This document shows positions 51,433-61,234 of a stretch of 64,000 nt of DNA, in pieces. Position numbers and translations under genes: made by a program. This DNA is from Kiritimatiellia bacterium (GTDB lineage: Bacteria; Verrucomicrobiota; Kiritimatiellia; CAIQIC01; JAGNIJ01), in NCBI GenBank assembly GCA_018001225.1, contig JAGNIJ010000010.1:37804-101803 (forward strand), read 5' to 3'. The notes beneath the pieces are model-generated. The model worked only from the letters and a program-made list of their open reading frames with translations. It searched no databases and was not told where the DNA came from. The number at the start of each line of letters is the position of its first letter. Position 1 is the stretch's first letter.

Positions 51433-52152
51433 TTACCGCGCCGGTCCGGGATCCAGTATGCGCACGGCGGCCTGCTGACGGGCGTAACCGATATACTCGT
51501 AGCGCGCGCCGTTTTTCCTGATGTAGTCCTGCCAGGCCTTGAAGCCGTGGTTTTCCCAGTTGGGATAATTGAAGTAGTCGTCGAACAGGACGACTGTGCC
51601 CGCCTGCATGCGGTCGGCCAGGCCCTCCAGGATGTCGACCGTGGAGGAGTACAGGTCGCAGTCGATGTGGACGAAGGCCAGCGGGCCCGCATGTTGGGCT
51701 TTCCACGCGGGGATCGTGTCCTTGAACCAGCCCTTGTGAAGGGTCACGTTGGCGGGCACCTTCGGCAGCTTGCCCTTGAGGTTGAACGTCTCCTTGCCGA
51801 GGTCAAACCCGCTCCACGCCTCGGGAAGCCCCTCGAAGCTGTCGAAGCCATGGATGATCTGCCCCGCGGGCAACTGCTTGGCCATGTGCCGGATCGTGCC
51901 GCCGGTGAACACGCCGAATTCCACGTAGTGCCCCTGGGCCTTGACCTCGCGCAGGCTGTAGTCGATGAGGTCGCGCTGGGTGTCGAGCCCGACGGCGTCC
52001 AGGGCGTTCTTCTCGATGTAGTCCGTGGTCCGCTGGAGGGCGCGGAGCTTGAGCTCCCGCACGGGATGGATCTGACCCACTTCGATCAGGCGGTAGACCG
52101 CCTGCATAGCCCGATACAGATACAGTTTTACGCGGAATCCGGTAACCAGCAT
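51433..52152 (-). CDS. TylF/MycF-type class I SAM methyltransferase
   Basis: The 239-aa product has the TylF-family pattern: GHYVEFGVFTGGTIRHMA (SAM-binding loop), IHGFDSFEGLPE, FVHIDCDLYSSTVDIL (metal/acid site) and VVLFDDYFNYPNW. Family members O-methylate sugars, as in macrolide tailoring, but many bacterial ones act on cell-surface glycans. It stands alone between the protease operon and a spacer. A good promoter (TTGACA-17-TAGAAG) and a short hairpin (CTCCC-GGGAG) lie upstream. Confidence 0.88.
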   Translation of the reverse strand: MLVTGFRVKLYLYRAMQAVYRLIEVGQIHPVRELKLRALQRTTDYIEKNALDAVGLDTQRDLIDYSLREVKAQGHYVEFGVFTGGTIRHMAKQLPAGQIIHGFDSFEGLPEAWSGFDLGKETFNLKGKLPKVPANVTLHKGWFKDTIPAWKAQHAGPLAFVHIDCDLYSSTVDILEGLADRMQAGTVVLFDDYFNYPNWENHGFKAWQDYIRKNGARYEYIGYARQQAAVRILDPGPAR

Positions 52153-52178
52153 GTTGGCGCTCCCGTGTGTGTGGGAGT

Positions 52179-52207
52179 CTTCTATCCGCGCCGCCGTGGC
52201 GTGTCAA
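52179..52207 (-). promoter_or_regulatory. Sigma-70-like promoter of the TylF-type methyltransferase
   Basis: On the minus strand, consensus TTGACA (52207-52202) is separated by 17 bp from TAGAAG (52184-52179). A hairpin, CTCCC (52160-52164) with GGGAG (52173-52177), follows in the leader before the ATG at 52152. Confidence 0.6.
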
Positions 52208-52274
52208 CATCGCAGGCGGGGCCATGATCCGTGCGGAAAGGCCTTGGCGCAGCGGGTTCGTAGCCCCCGCGGTA

Positions 52275-52301
52275 CAGCAGGCGCAACGAGCCTGCTGTTT
52301 T
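52275..52301 (+). terminator. Hairpin followed by T-run, terminator-like
   Basis: CAGCAGGC and GCCTGCTG pair perfectly around a 7-nt loop and are followed by TTTT on the plus strand. No plus-strand gene is seen just upstream; apart from this hairpin and the methyltransferase promoter, the spacer 52153-52426 shows nothing I can name. Confidence 0.4.
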
Positions 52302-52426
52302 GTCCCCATGAGCATTTCAGGCCGGCGGGGGGCACAACATCCTTTTTCACGCAGAACTCACGTCCCGCGCACCGGGGCCCAACACAGGACGCGGAGTCTT
52401 GGGGCGAATGGAAGGAAAGGAGCGTC

Positions 52427-52669
52427 ATGTACCTTCGAGAAGAACAAGACGCGGGCGGGCCGGAGCGGGAGGATTTTGAGCGCTGGGGCTTGGTTTCCGG
52501 CTCGGCGGCCGCCTGTGCCGTCCGGCCGACCGGCGGAATCAAGACACGCCGCCCGAAGACGCCGCCCCGCCGCCGGAGTCTCCCGGTTCCCGCGGCGGCG
52601 TGGGCGTGGTTGAACGTTGTAGGGCTGGGGGCGGCCCAGGCTACCACGTCACCATCAGACCGGCGTTGA
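52427..52669 (+). CDS. Doubtful small basic protein
   Basis: An 80-codon frame with a good ribosome binding site (GGAAAGGAG, 5 bp before ATG). The product begins MYLREEQDAGGPEREDFERW, then turns into a basic Pro/Arg/Ala-rich tail without recognisable domains. It overlaps the 3-prime end of the convergent barrel gene by 29 bp. GC-rich DNA yields such frames by chance, so this is listed mainly because of its Shine-Dalgarno sequence. Confidence 0.25.
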   Translation: MYLREEQDAGGPEREDFERWGLVSGSAAACAVRPTGGIKTRRPKTPPRRRSLPVPAAAWAWLNVVGLGAAQATTSPSDRR

Positions 52670-53117
52670 GGCCGAGGCCATTGAGGTCCTCGTCCCCGAC
52701 ATCGAGGAAGATATAGCGCGCTTCGAGGAAGAGCGCCACGTCCTTGTACGGCGCGAATTCCAAGCCGCCCCCGATGTAGCCGCCGATCTCGTCGTCGTCG
52801 CCATCCTCGATGAAGTTATAGCTGGGCCCGCCGCCCACCATGAATTTCAACTTCTCCGAGACCGGCAGGTTCATCGCCAGGCCGAATTCCAGCGGCGTCA
52901 CCGAGATTCCCGTGTCGCCTTCGCCCGCGTCGTTGAAATACGCGACATGGAAGTCGAACTGCAGCGCCGGCACCAGCTCGAACGTGAGCTTGAAACCCGG
53001 CCCGAACGCGTCGCCGCCCTCCCACCATGCGCCGTACAAGCCCCAGCCATTGTTGGCCTGCGCCCCGCCCGCTGCCAGGGCCAGGATCACCGCCGCCATC
53101 CCCACGATTCTCTTCAT
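52641..53117 (-). CDS. Small outer-membrane beta-barrel protein
   Basis: The 158-aa product has a signal peptide (after AQA, about 21) and a chain of amphipathic beta strands with acidic turns (GFKLTFELVPALQFDFHVAY, LKFMVGGGPSYNF, GYIGGGLEFAPYKDVALFLEARY) ending in aromatic VTW. This is typical of eight-stranded opacity/OmpA-like barrels of this size. GGGAGGAA precedes the ATG. It is divergent from trpS. No specific function can be assigned. Confidence 0.85.
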   Translation of the reverse strand: MKRIVGMAAVILALAAGGAQANNGWGLYGAWWEGGDAFGPGFKLTFELVPALQFDFHVAYFNDAGEGDTGISVTPLEFGLAMNLPVSEKLKFMVGGGPSYNFIEDGDDDEIGGYIGGGLEFAPYKDVALFLEARYIFLDVGDEDLNGLGLNAGLMVTW

Positions 53118-53282
53118 GTCCGTTCCTCCCGTGGTTGCAAAACCGACTGCGTTCCTTCATTCATTGGACGCCCAGTCCGCCCCTTTATTCAAGAAAAACG
53201 TGCCCGGCGGGCCCCGAATTTTGTTTTGATGCCGGGGGGCGGTTCCGATAACCTCGCCGCGCACGAAAAAAGGTACCGAACC

Positions 53283-54245
53283 ATGAGAATTCTGTCCGGC
53301 ATACAGCCCTCGGGGAAGCTGCACCTGGGGAATTACTTCGGGATGATGAAGCCCATCCTGGATCTGCAAAAGGAAGGGGAGGTCTTCCTCTTCATCGCGG
53401 ACTACCATGCCCTGACGTCGGTGACCGATCCCCGCGCCATGCGCCAGGGCACGATGGATGTAGCCCTGGATTTCCTCGCTTGCGGCCTGGATACGGAGAA
53501 GACCCTGTTCTATCGCCAGAGCGACATCCCCGAGGTGACGGAACTGACCTGGCTGCTGTCCACGGTGACCCCGATGGGCCTGCTGGAGCGCTGCCACTCC
53601 TACAAGGACAAGGTCGCCAAGGGCCTGCCGGCGACGCACGGCCTGTTTGCCTACCCGGTGCTGATGGCGGCGGACATCCTGATCATGCACTCCCAGGTGG
53701 TCCCCGTCGGGCGCGACCAGAAGCAGCACGTCGAGGTCACCCGGGACATCGCGATCAAGTTCAACAACGTCTACGGCGAGGTCTTCACCCTTCCCGATCC
53801 GTCCATCCGCGACGAGGTGGCGGTGGTGCCGGGCGTGGACGGGCAGAAGATGTCGAAATCGTACAGCAACACCGTGGAGATATTCGGCGACCCGAAGGAA
53901 TCCCGGGCGCAGATCATGCGGATTGTCACGGACAGCAAGACCGTGGCCGACCCGAAGGATCCCGACCAGTGCAACGTGTTCGCCCTGTACAGGCTGTTCG
54001 CCTCCGATGCGCAGCGCGAGGAGATGGCGGCGCGCTACCGGGCGGGTGGCCTGGGGTACGGCGAGGTGAAGAAGCAACTCTTCGAGATGTTCGACGCGCA
54101 CTTCGCCCCGCTGCGGCAGCGCCGCGCGGAGTTGCAGAAGAACATGGACCACGTGCAGGCCGTGCTGCGGAGCGGCGCGGAGCGCGCCGCCGCCGTGGCG
54201 CGGGACACGCTGCGCCGCGCCCGCCAGGCCGTGGGTCTGGAATAG
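53283..54245 (+). CDS. trpS: Tryptophanyl-tRNA synthetase
   Basis: A 320-aa class I aminoacyl-tRNA synthetase that charges tRNA-Trp. The HIGH-type motif is SGKLHLGNYFG near residue 10, GRDQKQHVEVTRDIA marks the Trp/ATP pocket, and the KMSKS loop is GQKMSKSYSN. Length matches bacterial TrpS. A weak promoter-like pair (TTTTGA-17-GATAAC, 53224-53252) lies upstream. It heads the operon that continues with scpA and scpB after 18 bp. Confidence 0.96.
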   Translation: MRILSGIQPSGKLHLGNYFGMMKPILDLQKEGEVFLFIADYHALTSVTDPRAMRQGTMDVALDFLACGLDTEKTLFYRQSDIPEVTELTWLLSTVTPMGLLERCHSYKDKVAKGLPATHGLFAYPVLMAADILIMHSQVVPVGRDQKQHVEVTRDIAIKFNNVYGEVFTLPDPSIRDEVAVVPGVDGQKMSKSYSNTVEIFGDPKESRAQIMRIVTDSKTVADPKDPDQCNVFALYRLFASDAQREEMAARYRAGGLGYGEVKKQLFEMFDAHFAPLRQRRAELQKNMDHVQAVLRSGAERAAAVARDTLRRARQAVGLE

Positions 54246-54263
54246 CCGCCCGAGGGAACGCGC

Positions 54264-54998
54264 ATGCCTCCGCAGGAAGAATATAAAGTCCGGCTGGATG
54301 TCTTCGAGGGGCCCCTCGACCTCCTGCTCTACCTGATCAAGAAGGACGAGCTGGACATCTACGACATCCCCATCGAGCGCATCACGACCCAGTACATGCA
54401 GTACCTGGACCTGATGCGTATGCTGGACCTGAACATCGCCGGCGACTTCATCGTCATGGCCGCCACGCTCATGATGATCAAGAGCCGCATGCTCCTGCCC
54501 GTCGAGGAACGGACCGCAATGGAGGAGGAAGAGGAAGACGATCCCCGCTGGGACCTCGTCCGCCAGCTCGTGGAGTACAAGAAGTTCAAGGACGCCGCCC
54601 TGCACCTCGAGACGCTGGAGGAGCAGCGGCTGGACGTCTTCGCGCGCGAGGGCGAGCACGTCCAACTGGGGCCCGCGCCAGAGATCGCCCTGCACGACGT
54701 CAGCCTGTTCGACCTCATTACGGCGTTCGGCGACGTGCTGAAGCGGGTGAAGACGGAGGAACTGAAGGAGATCTTTTCCGAGCGCTTCACGGTGGCGGAG
54801 AAGATGGAGCAGATCGTACGGAGGCTGCAGGTCGAGGAAAAGATATCGTTCGGGAGCCTGTTCGCGCACATGGCCTCCCGGCACGAGATCGTCTGCACCT
54901 TCCTGGCGCTGCTGGAACTGATCCGGCTCCGGCAGCTGGTCGCCCGGCAGGAGTCGTCGTTCCAGGAAATCGTTCTGTTGAGGGCCGAGGGCCTGTGA
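54264..54998 (+). CDS. scpA: Segregation and condensation protein A (kleisin)
   Basis: The 244-aa kleisin bridges SMC heads and binds ScpB to compact and separate chromosomes. The N-terminal signature is YKVRLDVFEGPLDLLLYLIKK, followed by DIYDIPIERIT and FIVMAATLMMIKSRMLLP. The C-terminal winged helix (TVAEKMEQIVRRL ... TFLALLELIRLRQL) binds the SMC head. The internal acidic linker EEEEEDD is common. The gene lies 16 bp before scpB. Confidence 0.96.
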   Translation: MPPQEEYKVRLDVFEGPLDLLLYLIKKDELDIYDIPIERITTQYMQYLDLMRMLDLNIAGDFIVMAATLMMIKSRMLLPVEERTAMEEEEEDDPRWDLVRQLVEYKKFKDAALHLETLEEQRLDVFAREGEHVQLGPAPEIALHDVSLFDLITAFGDVLKRVKTEELKEIFSERFTVAEKMEQIVRRLQVEEKISFGSLFAHMASRHEIVCTFLALLELIRLRQLVARQESSFQEIVLLRAEGL

Positions 54999-55014
54999 TA
55001 AAGGTCGGAACACC

Positions 55015-55803
55015 ATGAGCGATGTCGACATACTGCCCGAACTCAAGGAAATCATCGGGGCGATGCTCTTCGTGGCGCGCCAGCCGCTGACGCTGGCCGA
55101 CCTGAAGCGCGTGATGGGCCAGGTGGCCGAAACCCAGGGCGGGATCACGAAGGATTACGCGAAGGCCTCCGAGGCCGACCTGGGCGCGGCGCTGCAGCAG
55201 CTCAAGGTGGATCTGATCGAAAAAAGGGTGGGCCTCGAAATCAACGAGGTAGCCAACGGGTTCCGGATGGAGAACAACGCGCTCTGCGGGCCGTGGCTGC
55301 GCCACCTCCTGGAAAAGGGGCGGCCCTCCCGCCTGTCCCGCCCGGCGCTGGAAACGCTGGCGATCATCGCGTACCGCCAGCCCTGCACGCGGGCGGACAT
55401 CGAGAAAGTCCGCGGCGTGGCCGTGGACCAGATCATCCGCAATCTCCTCGAAATGCAGTTGATCCGGATCACCGGGCGCAGCGAGTTGCCGGGCCGGCCG
55501 TGGCTGTTCGGCACCACCCAGCGCTTCCTGGAGCATTTCGGCCTGCGGGACGTCGACGACCTGCCCAGCGTGCAGGAACTGCGGCGCCTGGAGACCGAGC
55601 AGATCCGCAAGTCGGCCCCGGCGGAAGCGCCCGCCGGCGAATCACCGGAGGGCGCCCCCGCCGCGGAGGCCGCCCCCGAAGAATCGTCCGCGGACGGGAT
55701 GCCGCCGGAAGAAGAAGACGAGGAAGAATTCGAAGAAGAGGATGAGGAAGAGTACGAGGACGAAGAGGACGACGACGAGGAGGAAGAGGGGGAGGCGCCA
55801 TGA
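55015..55803 (+). CDS. scpB: Segregation and condensation protein B, with long acidic tail
   Basis: The 262-aa product is the partner of ScpA in the SMC complex. Two winged-helix domains span about 1-185, with RPALETLAIIAYRQPCTRADIEKVRGVAVDQIIRNLLE and GRPWLFGTTQRFLEHFGL. From about 205 the chain is almost only Glu/Asp with Ala/Pro (EEEDEEEFEEEDEEEYEDE), a long acidic extension that may modulate DNA or protein contacts. The stop overlaps the pheA start (ATGA). Confidence 0.95.
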   Translation: MSDVDILPELKEIIGAMLFVARQPLTLADLKRVMGQVAETQGGITKDYAKASEADLGAALQQLKVDLIEKRVGLEINEVANGFRMENNALCGPWLRHLLEKGRPSRLSRPALETLAIIAYRQPCTRADIEKVRGVAVDQIIRNLLEMQLIRITGRSELPGRPWLFGTTQRFLEHFGLRDVDDLPSVQELRRLETEQIRKSAPAEAPAGESPEGAPAAEAAPEESSADGMPPEEEDEEEFEEEDEEEYEDEEDDDEEEEGEAP

Positions 55804-56873
55804 GCCTGGACGATCTCCGCGGGAAAATCGACGGGCTGGATGCCGACCTGGTTCGCCTCCTGAACGAGCGGACGCGCCTCGCGCTGGAAATCGGCAGGGT
55901 GAAGGAAGCCGGGGCGCAGGAAGTCTATGTCCCGGCCCGCGAAAAGGCGGTGCTGGACCGGGTGGACACCCTGAACGCGGGGCCGCTGCCGGCCGAATCG
56001 ATGCGGGCCATCTACCGCGAGATCATGTCCGCGTCGCTGGCCCTGGAACGGAAAGTGGCGATCGCGTACCTCGGCCCCCCGGCGACGTTCACGCACCAGG
56101 CCGCGCGGAGCCGGTTCGGAGCGAGCGTGCAGTACGCCCCCTGCGAGACCATCGGCGAGGTCTTCGCCGCCGTCGAAAAGAAGTCGGCCGACTACGGGGT
56201 CGTGCCGATCGAGAACTCGACCGACGGGGCGGTGACCCACACGCTGGACCAGTTCACGGACACGCCGCTGAAGATCTGCGCCGAGATCTACCTGCCCATC
56301 TCGCACAACCTGCTGGCGAAGTGCCCGAAGGGCGGGATCAAGCGCTTGTACAGCAAGCCCGAGGTGTTCGGGCAGTGCCGGCGGTGGCTGCACGAGAACA
56401 TGCCCGGCGTCGAACTGATCTCCTCGTCCAGCACCGCGCGCGCGGCGGAGACCGCGGCCCGCGAGCCGGGCAGCGGCGCCCTGGCCAGCGCCCTGACGGC
56501 GGACCTGTACGGGCTGGATCTCCTGGAGCAGGATATCCAGGATCTCGGCGGCAACACGACCCGCTTCCTCGTCATCGGCCCGCGCTACGGGGCGGCCACG
56601 GGCCGGGACAAGACCTCGCTGCTCTTTGCCGTCAAGCACCGCGTGGGCGCCCTCTACGACGCGCTGTCGGCGTTCAAGCGGTACCAGATCAACATGACCA
56701 AGATCGAGAGCCGTCCGAGCAAGACGAAGGCGTGGGAGTACTACTTCTTCGTCGACCTCGAGGGGCACGCGGACGATCCGCCGGTCCAGAAGGCGCTGGC
56801 CGACCTCGGCGAGCATTGCACGCTGATGACCGTCCTCGGCGCCTACCCGCGGGCCGCCGGCCCGGATGCATAG
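55800..56873 (+). CDS. pheA: Chorismate mutase/prephenate dehydratase (P-protein)
   Basis: A 357-aa bifunctional enzyme for phenylalanine synthesis. The chorismate mutase domain spans 1-80 (LRGKIDGLDADLVRLLNERTRLALEIGRVK). Prephenate dehydratase spans about 82-265 (AYLGPPATFTHQAA, VVPIENSTDGAV, SHNLLAK, GGNTTRFLVI). The regulatory ACT domain spans about 275-350 (LLFAVKHRVGALYDAL, ESRPSK...YYFFVDLEGH), implying feedback inhibition by Phe. Its ATG overlaps the scpB stop; hisC follows after 13 bp. Confidence 0.96.
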   Translation: MSLDDLRGKIDGLDADLVRLLNERTRLALEIGRVKEAGAQEVYVPAREKAVLDRVDTLNAGPLPAESMRAIYREIMSASLALERKVAIAYLGPPATFTHQAARSRFGASVQYAPCETIGEVFAAVEKKSADYGVVPIENSTDGAVTHTLDQFTDTPLKICAEIYLPISHNLLAKCPKGGIKRLYSKPEVFGQCRRWLHENMPGVELISSSSTARAAETAAREPGSGALASALTADLYGLDLLEQDIQDLGGNTTRFLVIGPRYGAATGRDKTSLLFAVKHRVGALYDALSAFKRYQINMTKIESRPSKTKAWEYYFFVDLEGHADDPPVQKALADLGEHCTLMTVLGAYPRAAGPDA

Positions 56874-56886
56874 GAGCACCTCCGCC

Positions 56887-57996
56887 ATGAAACACATCGC
56901 CAATCCGTGGGTGCAGGGCCTCGGCACGTACGAGCCCGGGCGCCCGATCGAGGAGGTCGCGCGCGAGCTCGGCTTCGCGAACATCGAGGAGGTCGTCAAG
57001 ATCGCCTCGAACGAGAACTCGCTGGGCCCGTCGCCGAAGGCCGTGCAGGCCATGATCCAGTCCGCGCCGCGGATGCACCTCTATCCCGACGGCAGCGCTT
57101 TCTACCTTCGCCGAGCCCTCTCCCGGAAGCTCGGCGTGCACATGGACGAGATCCTCGTCGGCAACGGCAGCAACGAGATCATCGAGCTGATGGGTCACGT
57201 CTTCCTGCAGCCCGGCTCGAACATCGTCATGGCCGACCGCGCGTTCGTGGTCTACAAGCTCATCGCCGCGGCCCTGCAGGCGGAGACGATCAGCGTGCCG
57301 ATGCGGCGTTTCACGCACGATCTCGATGCCATGCTGGAGGCCATCACGCCGGCCACTCGGATCGTCTTCATCGCGAACCCGAATAACCCGACCGGGACCA
57401 TGGTGGACGGCGCCGCCCTCGACCGGTTCATGGAGCGCGTGCCGGGACATGTCGTGGTCGGCCTGGACGAGGCGTATATCGAGTTGCTGCCGCCGGAGCG
57501 GCAGCCGAACACGTTGACATACGTCCGGGAGGGGCGCCATGTGTACCTGCTGCGGACCTTCTCGAAGACCTACGGGCTGGCCGGCCTGCGCGTCGGCTAC
57601 GCCGTGGCCCCGAAGCAGGGCATCGAGTTGCTGCACCGGGTTCGGCAACCCTTCAACGTCAACGCCATGGCGCTGGAGGCGGCGCGCGCGGCGCTGGAGG
57701 ACGACGAGTACGTGGAGCGCACCCGGAAGATGGTCGGGGAGGGCATCGAGCAACTCGAGGCCGCCTTCGACGGCATGGGCCTGGAATACGTGCCCTCGGT
57801 CGCGAACTTCATCCTGGTCAAGGTCGGGCGCGGCCGCGAGGTGTTCGACGCCCTCCAGCGACGGAAGGTCATCGTCAGGCCGATGGACGGCTACGGGTTG
57901 CCCGATCACGTCCGGGTCACCGTGGGCCTGAAGGCCGAGAACGAGCTCTTCCTGCGTGAATTGAAGGCGGTCCTGGCCGAAAGGGGAGCGGCATGA
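56887..57996 (+). CDS. hisC: Histidinol-phosphate/aromatic aminotransferase
   Basis: A 369-aa PLP-dependent class I/II aminotransferase. Key features are [15 protein letters not shown] at the N-terminus, [43 protein letters not shown] and the PLP lysine in [15 protein letters not shown]. Lying in an aromatic amino-acid operon, it may transaminate phenylpyruvate, hydroxyphenylpyruvate or prephenate as well as, or instead of, histidinol phosphate. I chose the ATG at 56887, with AGGAG 10 bp upstream, over one at 56866 that overlaps pheA. Confidence 0.92.
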   Translation: MKHIANPWVQGLGTYEPGRPIEEVARELGFANIEEVVKIASNENSLGPSPKAVQAMIQSAPRMHLYPDGSAFYLRRALSRKLGVHMDEILVGNGSNEIIELMGHVFLQPGSNIVMADRAFVVYKLIAAALQAETISVPMRRFTHDLDAMLEAITPATRIVFIANPNNPTGTMVDGAALDRFMERVPGHVVVGLDEAYIELLPPERQPNTLTYVREGRHVYLLRTFSKTYGLAGLRVGYAVAPKQGIELLHRVRQPFNVNAMALEAARAALEDDEYVERTRKMVGEGIEQLEAAFDGMGLEYVPSVANFILVKVGRGREVFDALQRRKVIVRPMDGYGLPDHVRVTVGLKAENELFLRELKAVLAERGAA

Positions 57997-59027
57997 TCAT
58001 CGTTTTGCGGCGCGACGCCACCGAGGAGCAGATCGGCCACCTGGTGGAGACGATCAAGGCCTGGGGCCTGGACTCGCACTTGAGCCGCGGCACGGAGCGG
58101 ACCATCGTCGGCGTGATCGGCGACGAGCGGACGATCCGGTCCAAGCCGCTGGAGGCCATCCCCGGCGTCGAGTCGGTCATGGCCGTGCTCAAGCCCTACA
58201 AGCTGGCCAGCCTGGAATTCCGGCCGGAGCGCACGCGGATCACGATCCCGCCGGTCAAGCCGGGCGGGACACCGGTCGAGATCGGCGGTCCGTCCGTGGT
58301 GGTGGTGGCCGGCCCCTGCTCGGTGGAAACCCGCGAGATGCTCTTCGACATGGCGGCGATGATCCAGCGCGCCGGCGCCGGGCTCCTGCGCGCCGGCGCC
58401 TTCAAGCCGCGCACCTCGCCGTACGCGTTCCAGGGCCTGGGTGTCGAGGGCCTGCGCTACCTGGCCGAGGTCCGGACCGAACTCGGGCTGCCGATCATCA
58501 CCGAGGTGATGGACACCCGGGACGTCGAGATGGTCGCCGAGGTGGCGGACATTCTCCAGATCGGCGCGCGGAACATGCAGAACTTCAACCTCCTGAAAGC
58601 CGTCGGCCGCTGCCGCAAGCCCGTGCTGCTCAAGCGCGCGCTGGCCGGGACGATCGAGGAGCTGCTGATGAGCGCGGAGTACATCTTGAGCGAGGGCAAC
58701 CGGCAGGTGATCCTGTGCGAGCGCGGCATCCGGACCTTTGAAAAGGCGACGCGCAACACGCTGGACATCAGCGCCGTGCCGGTGATCCGCCGCGAGAGCC
58801 ACCTGCCGGTTTTCGTGGACCCGAGCCACGGCACGGGAGTCTGGCCGCTGGTTTCGCCGATGGCGATGGCCTCCGTGGCGGCCGGGGCCGACGGGATCAT
58901 GGTGGAGGTGCACCCGAATCCCGAGCAGGCGCTCTCCGACGGACCGCAGGCGCTGTTGCCGAAGACCTTCGAAAAGATGATGAAGGATCTGCGGGCCGTC
59001 GCGCAGGCCGTGGGACGGACCCTATGA
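57993..59027 (+). CDS. aroF: 3-deoxy-7-phosphoheptulonate (DAHP) synthase, AroF/type I-beta
   Basis: The 344-aa product condenses phosphoenolpyruvate and erythrose-4-phosphate, the first step of the shikimate pathway. An N-terminal ferredoxin-like regulatory domain (1-70, [21 protein letters not shown]) precedes the KDO8PS-like TIM barrel with [53 protein letters not shown] and [12 protein letters not shown]. The extra domain usually confers allosteric control. ATGA overlaps exist at both ends (hisC and tyrA). Confidence 0.95.
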   Translation: MIIVLRRDATEEQIGHLVETIKAWGLDSHLSRGTERTIVGVIGDERTIRSKPLEAIPGVESVMAVLKPYKLASLEFRPERTRITIPPVKPGGTPVEIGGPSVVVVAGPCSVETREMLFDMAAMIQRAGAGLLRAGAFKPRTSPYAFQGLGVEGLRYLAEVRTELGLPIITEVMDTRDVEMVAEVADILQIGARNMQNFNLLKAVGRCRKPVLLKRALAGTIEELLMSAEYILSEGNRQVILCERGIRTFEKATRNTLDISAVPVIRRESHLPVFVDPSHGTGVWPLVSPMAMASVAAGADGIMVEVHPNPEQALSDGPQALLPKTFEKMMKDLRAVAQAVGRTL

Positions 59028-59905
59028 AGACGGTCGCGGTCATAGGCCTGGGCCTGATGGGCGGCTCGCTGGGCTTGGCGCTCAAGGCCGCCAATTTCAC
59101 AGGGAAGATCCGCGGCTACGCGCGCCGGGCGGAGACCCGCGACGAGGCCTTGCGGCGGGGCGTCGCGGACGAGGCCTTCGACGACGCGGGCGTGGCGGTG
59201 GAGGGCGCGGACCTAGCGGTGTTCTGCGCGCCGATCCTCGCTATTCCGCCGCTCGTCAGCAACGCCCGCGCCCACCTCGCGCCGGGCTGCCTGCTGACGG
59301 ATGTCGGCAGCACCAAGGCCTATCTGGCCGCCCAGATCGGTTCCCGCCTGCGGGGCACGACCTCCGTTTTCATCGGCAGCCACCCGATCGCCGGCTCGGA
59401 GCAGCAGGGCCTCGGCGCCGCCCGCGCAGACTTGTATCGGGGAGCCACGGTCGTCCTGACGCCCGGCCCGGAGGCGCCCCCGGAAGCCCTGCGGGCGTTG
59501 CAGGCGTTCTGGGAAGGGGTCGGCGGGGTGGTGCGGGTACTGGATCCGGAGGAGCACGACCGGGTGCTGGCCCGGACCAGCCACCTGCCGCACCTGGCGG
59601 CGGCCCTGCTGGCTTCTACGGTCGGGCGGGACAAGGATTCCGCCCGCCAGGCCGAGTTCTGCGGGACGGGTTTTCGCGACGCGACGCGGATCGCGGAGGG
59701 CTCGCCCGAGGTCTGGCACGACATCCTGCGCACCAACGCGGCCGACGTGGCCCGCGAACTGCGGGCCTTTGCGGACGAAGCGGTCCAACTTTCAAACTTG
59801 ATTGAAGAGGGACAGTTCGACAGCATAAAGCGATTCTTGGCGCAGGCCCGCGAGCGACGGCGGATCCTGGCGCGTGCCCGGGCGGGGGAGGATACGCAAG
59901 GCTGA
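59024..59905 (+). CDS. tyrA: Prephenate/arogenate dehydrogenase
   Basis: A 293-aa NAD(P)-dependent dehydrogenase for tyrosine synthesis. The Rossmann motif [13 protein letters not shown] is at the N-terminus. [45 protein letters not shown] and [20 protein letters not shown] are the usual substrate-site blocks, with the catalytic His in SHPIAG. There is no ACT domain. It overlaps aroF by ATGA, and aroA begins 3 bp later. Confidence 0.95.
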   Translation: MKTVAVIGLGLMGGSLGLALKAANFTGKIRGYARRAETRDEALRRGVADEAFDDAGVAVEGADLAVFCAPILAIPPLVSNARAHLAPGCLLTDVGSTKAYLAAQIGSRLRGTTSVFIGSHPIAGSEQQGLGAARADLYRGATVVLTPGPEAPPEALRALQAFWEGVGGVVRVLDPEEHDRVLARTSHLPHLAAALLASTVGRDKDSARQAEFCGTGFRDATRIAEGSPEVWHDILRTNAADVARELRAFADEAVQLSNLIEEGQFDSIKRFLAQARERRRILARARAGEDTQG

Positions 59906-59908
59906 TAT

Positions 59909-61234
59909 ATGATCCCGAAATCACAGTCCGTCCTGATCAACCCCGCGAGCCGGCTCGGCGGGACGCTGGCTGTTCCCGGCGACAAGAGCATCTCCCACCG
60001 CGTAGCCATGCTTGCGGCCCTGGCCAAGGGGACGTCGAAGGTGCAGAACTTCCTCCAGAGCGAGGATTGCCTGAACACGCTGCACGCGATGGAGCGGCTC
60101 GGTGCCCGGTCTTTTTTCACCGACGACGGCGAATTGACCGTCCAGGGCACCGGCGGCAAGTTCCTGGAGCCGGTGGACCCGCTGGACCTTGGCAATTCCG
60201 GCACGGGCATGCGGCTGCTGGCCGGGCTGCTGGCCGGCCTCCCGGTCACCGCCGAGCTCACAGGGGACGAATCCCTCCGCTCGCGCCCCATGAACCGCAT
60301 CAAGGAGCCCTTGGAAAAGATGGGGGCCTCGGTCGAACTGCTCGGCGAAAGCGGCCGTCCGCCCATCCGGGTCCGCGGGGGCGGTCTGAAAGGCATGGAC
60401 TACGCGATTCCCGTGGCCAGCGCCCAGGTCAAGTCGTGCATCCTGCTGGCGACGCTCTTCGCGGAGGGAACCACGACCATCACCGAGGTCCTGCCCACGC
60501 GGGACCATACCGAGCGGCTTTTTCGGATGGCCGGCATCGCCCTGGAAGTCGAGGGGCTGCGCGTCCGCATGAAGGGCCACGGGGCCAAGGGCCCGAAGCT
60601 GAAGGCGCGGGCCTGGGAGGTGCCCGGCGATTTCTCGTCCGCCGCCTACGCGCTGGCCGCCGTGGCGGCCCGGCCCGATTCGTCCGTGACCGTCACGCAC
60701 GTCGGGCTCAATCCCCGGCGCACGGCCTTGCTGGACGTCCTCCGGCGCATGAACGCCCGCGTCGACGTGGCCGTCCGCAGCCGGCCCGACGAGGCCGAGC
60801 CGTTCGGCGACGTGACGGTGTCCGGCGCCCGGCTCAAGGGCACGACGGTCGGCGGGGAGGAGATCCCGGCACTCATCGACGAACTGCCGCTCGTCGCCAT
60901 CCTGGGCGCGCTGGCCGAGGGCGAAACGGTCATCCGCGATGCCCGCGAGCTCCGGGTCAAGGAGTCCGACCGCATCACCTGCATGGCCAACAACCTGAAG
61001 ATCCTCGGCGTGGACGTGGAGGAGCGCGAGGACGGCATGGTCATCCGGGGCCCGGCCCGGCTCCAGCCGGTGGCCGGCATCCAGAGCTACGGCGACCATC
61101 GCATCGCCATGTCGCTGGCCGTGCTCGGGCTGTATGGCGAGGGCCCGGTGTGCGTGCACAATATCGCCTGCGTCTTGACCTCGTATCCGGCGTTCTGGGA
61201 CCATCTCATTGCATTGGGGGCACATGTCGAATAA
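59909..61234 (+). CDS. aroA: 3-phosphoshikimate 1-carboxyvinyltransferase (EPSP synthase)
   Basis: The 441-aa product joins phosphoenolpyruvate and shikimate-3-phosphate, the sixth shikimate step. Conserved blocks are PGDKSISHRVAMLAALA, LGNSGTGMRLLAGLLAG, GDESLRSRPMNRI, DFSSAAYALAAVA, DELPLVAILGALAEGETVIRDARELRVKESDRI and YGDHRIAMSLAVLGL. The LGNSGTGMR loop holds Gly and Ala-type positions relevant to inhibitor sensitivity; by pattern it looks like a class II-style enzyme, though this is uncertain. It overlaps cmk by 11 bp. Confidence 0.95.
   Translation: MIPKSQSVLINPASRLGGTLAVPGDKSISHRVAMLAALAKGTSKVQNFLQSEDCLNTLHAMERLGARSFFTDDGELTVQGTGGKFLEPVDPLDLGNSGTGMRLLAGLLAGLPVTAELTGDESLRSRPMNRIKEPLEKMGASVELLGESGRPPIRVRGGGLKGMDYAIPVASAQVKSCILLATLFAEGTTTITEVLPTRDHTERLFRMAGIALEVEGLRVRMKGHGAKGPKLKARAWEVPGDFSSAAYALAAVAARPDSSVTVTHVGLNPRRTALLDVLRRMNARVDVAVRSRPDEAEPFGDVTVSGARLKGTTVGGEEIPALIDELPLVAILGALAEGETVIRDARELRVKESDRITCMANNLKILGVDVEEREDGMVIRGPARLQPVAGIQSYGDHRIAMSLAVLGLYGEGPVCVHNIACVLTSYPAFWDHLIALGAHVE

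Noticed and set aside
52201..52300. A tRNA-like or tmRNA-like sequence around GCGGGTTCGTAGCCCCCGC
   Set aside because: No complete cloverleaf, anticodon arm or CCA could be built on either strand; only an isolated T-arm-like stretch and a hairpin are present.
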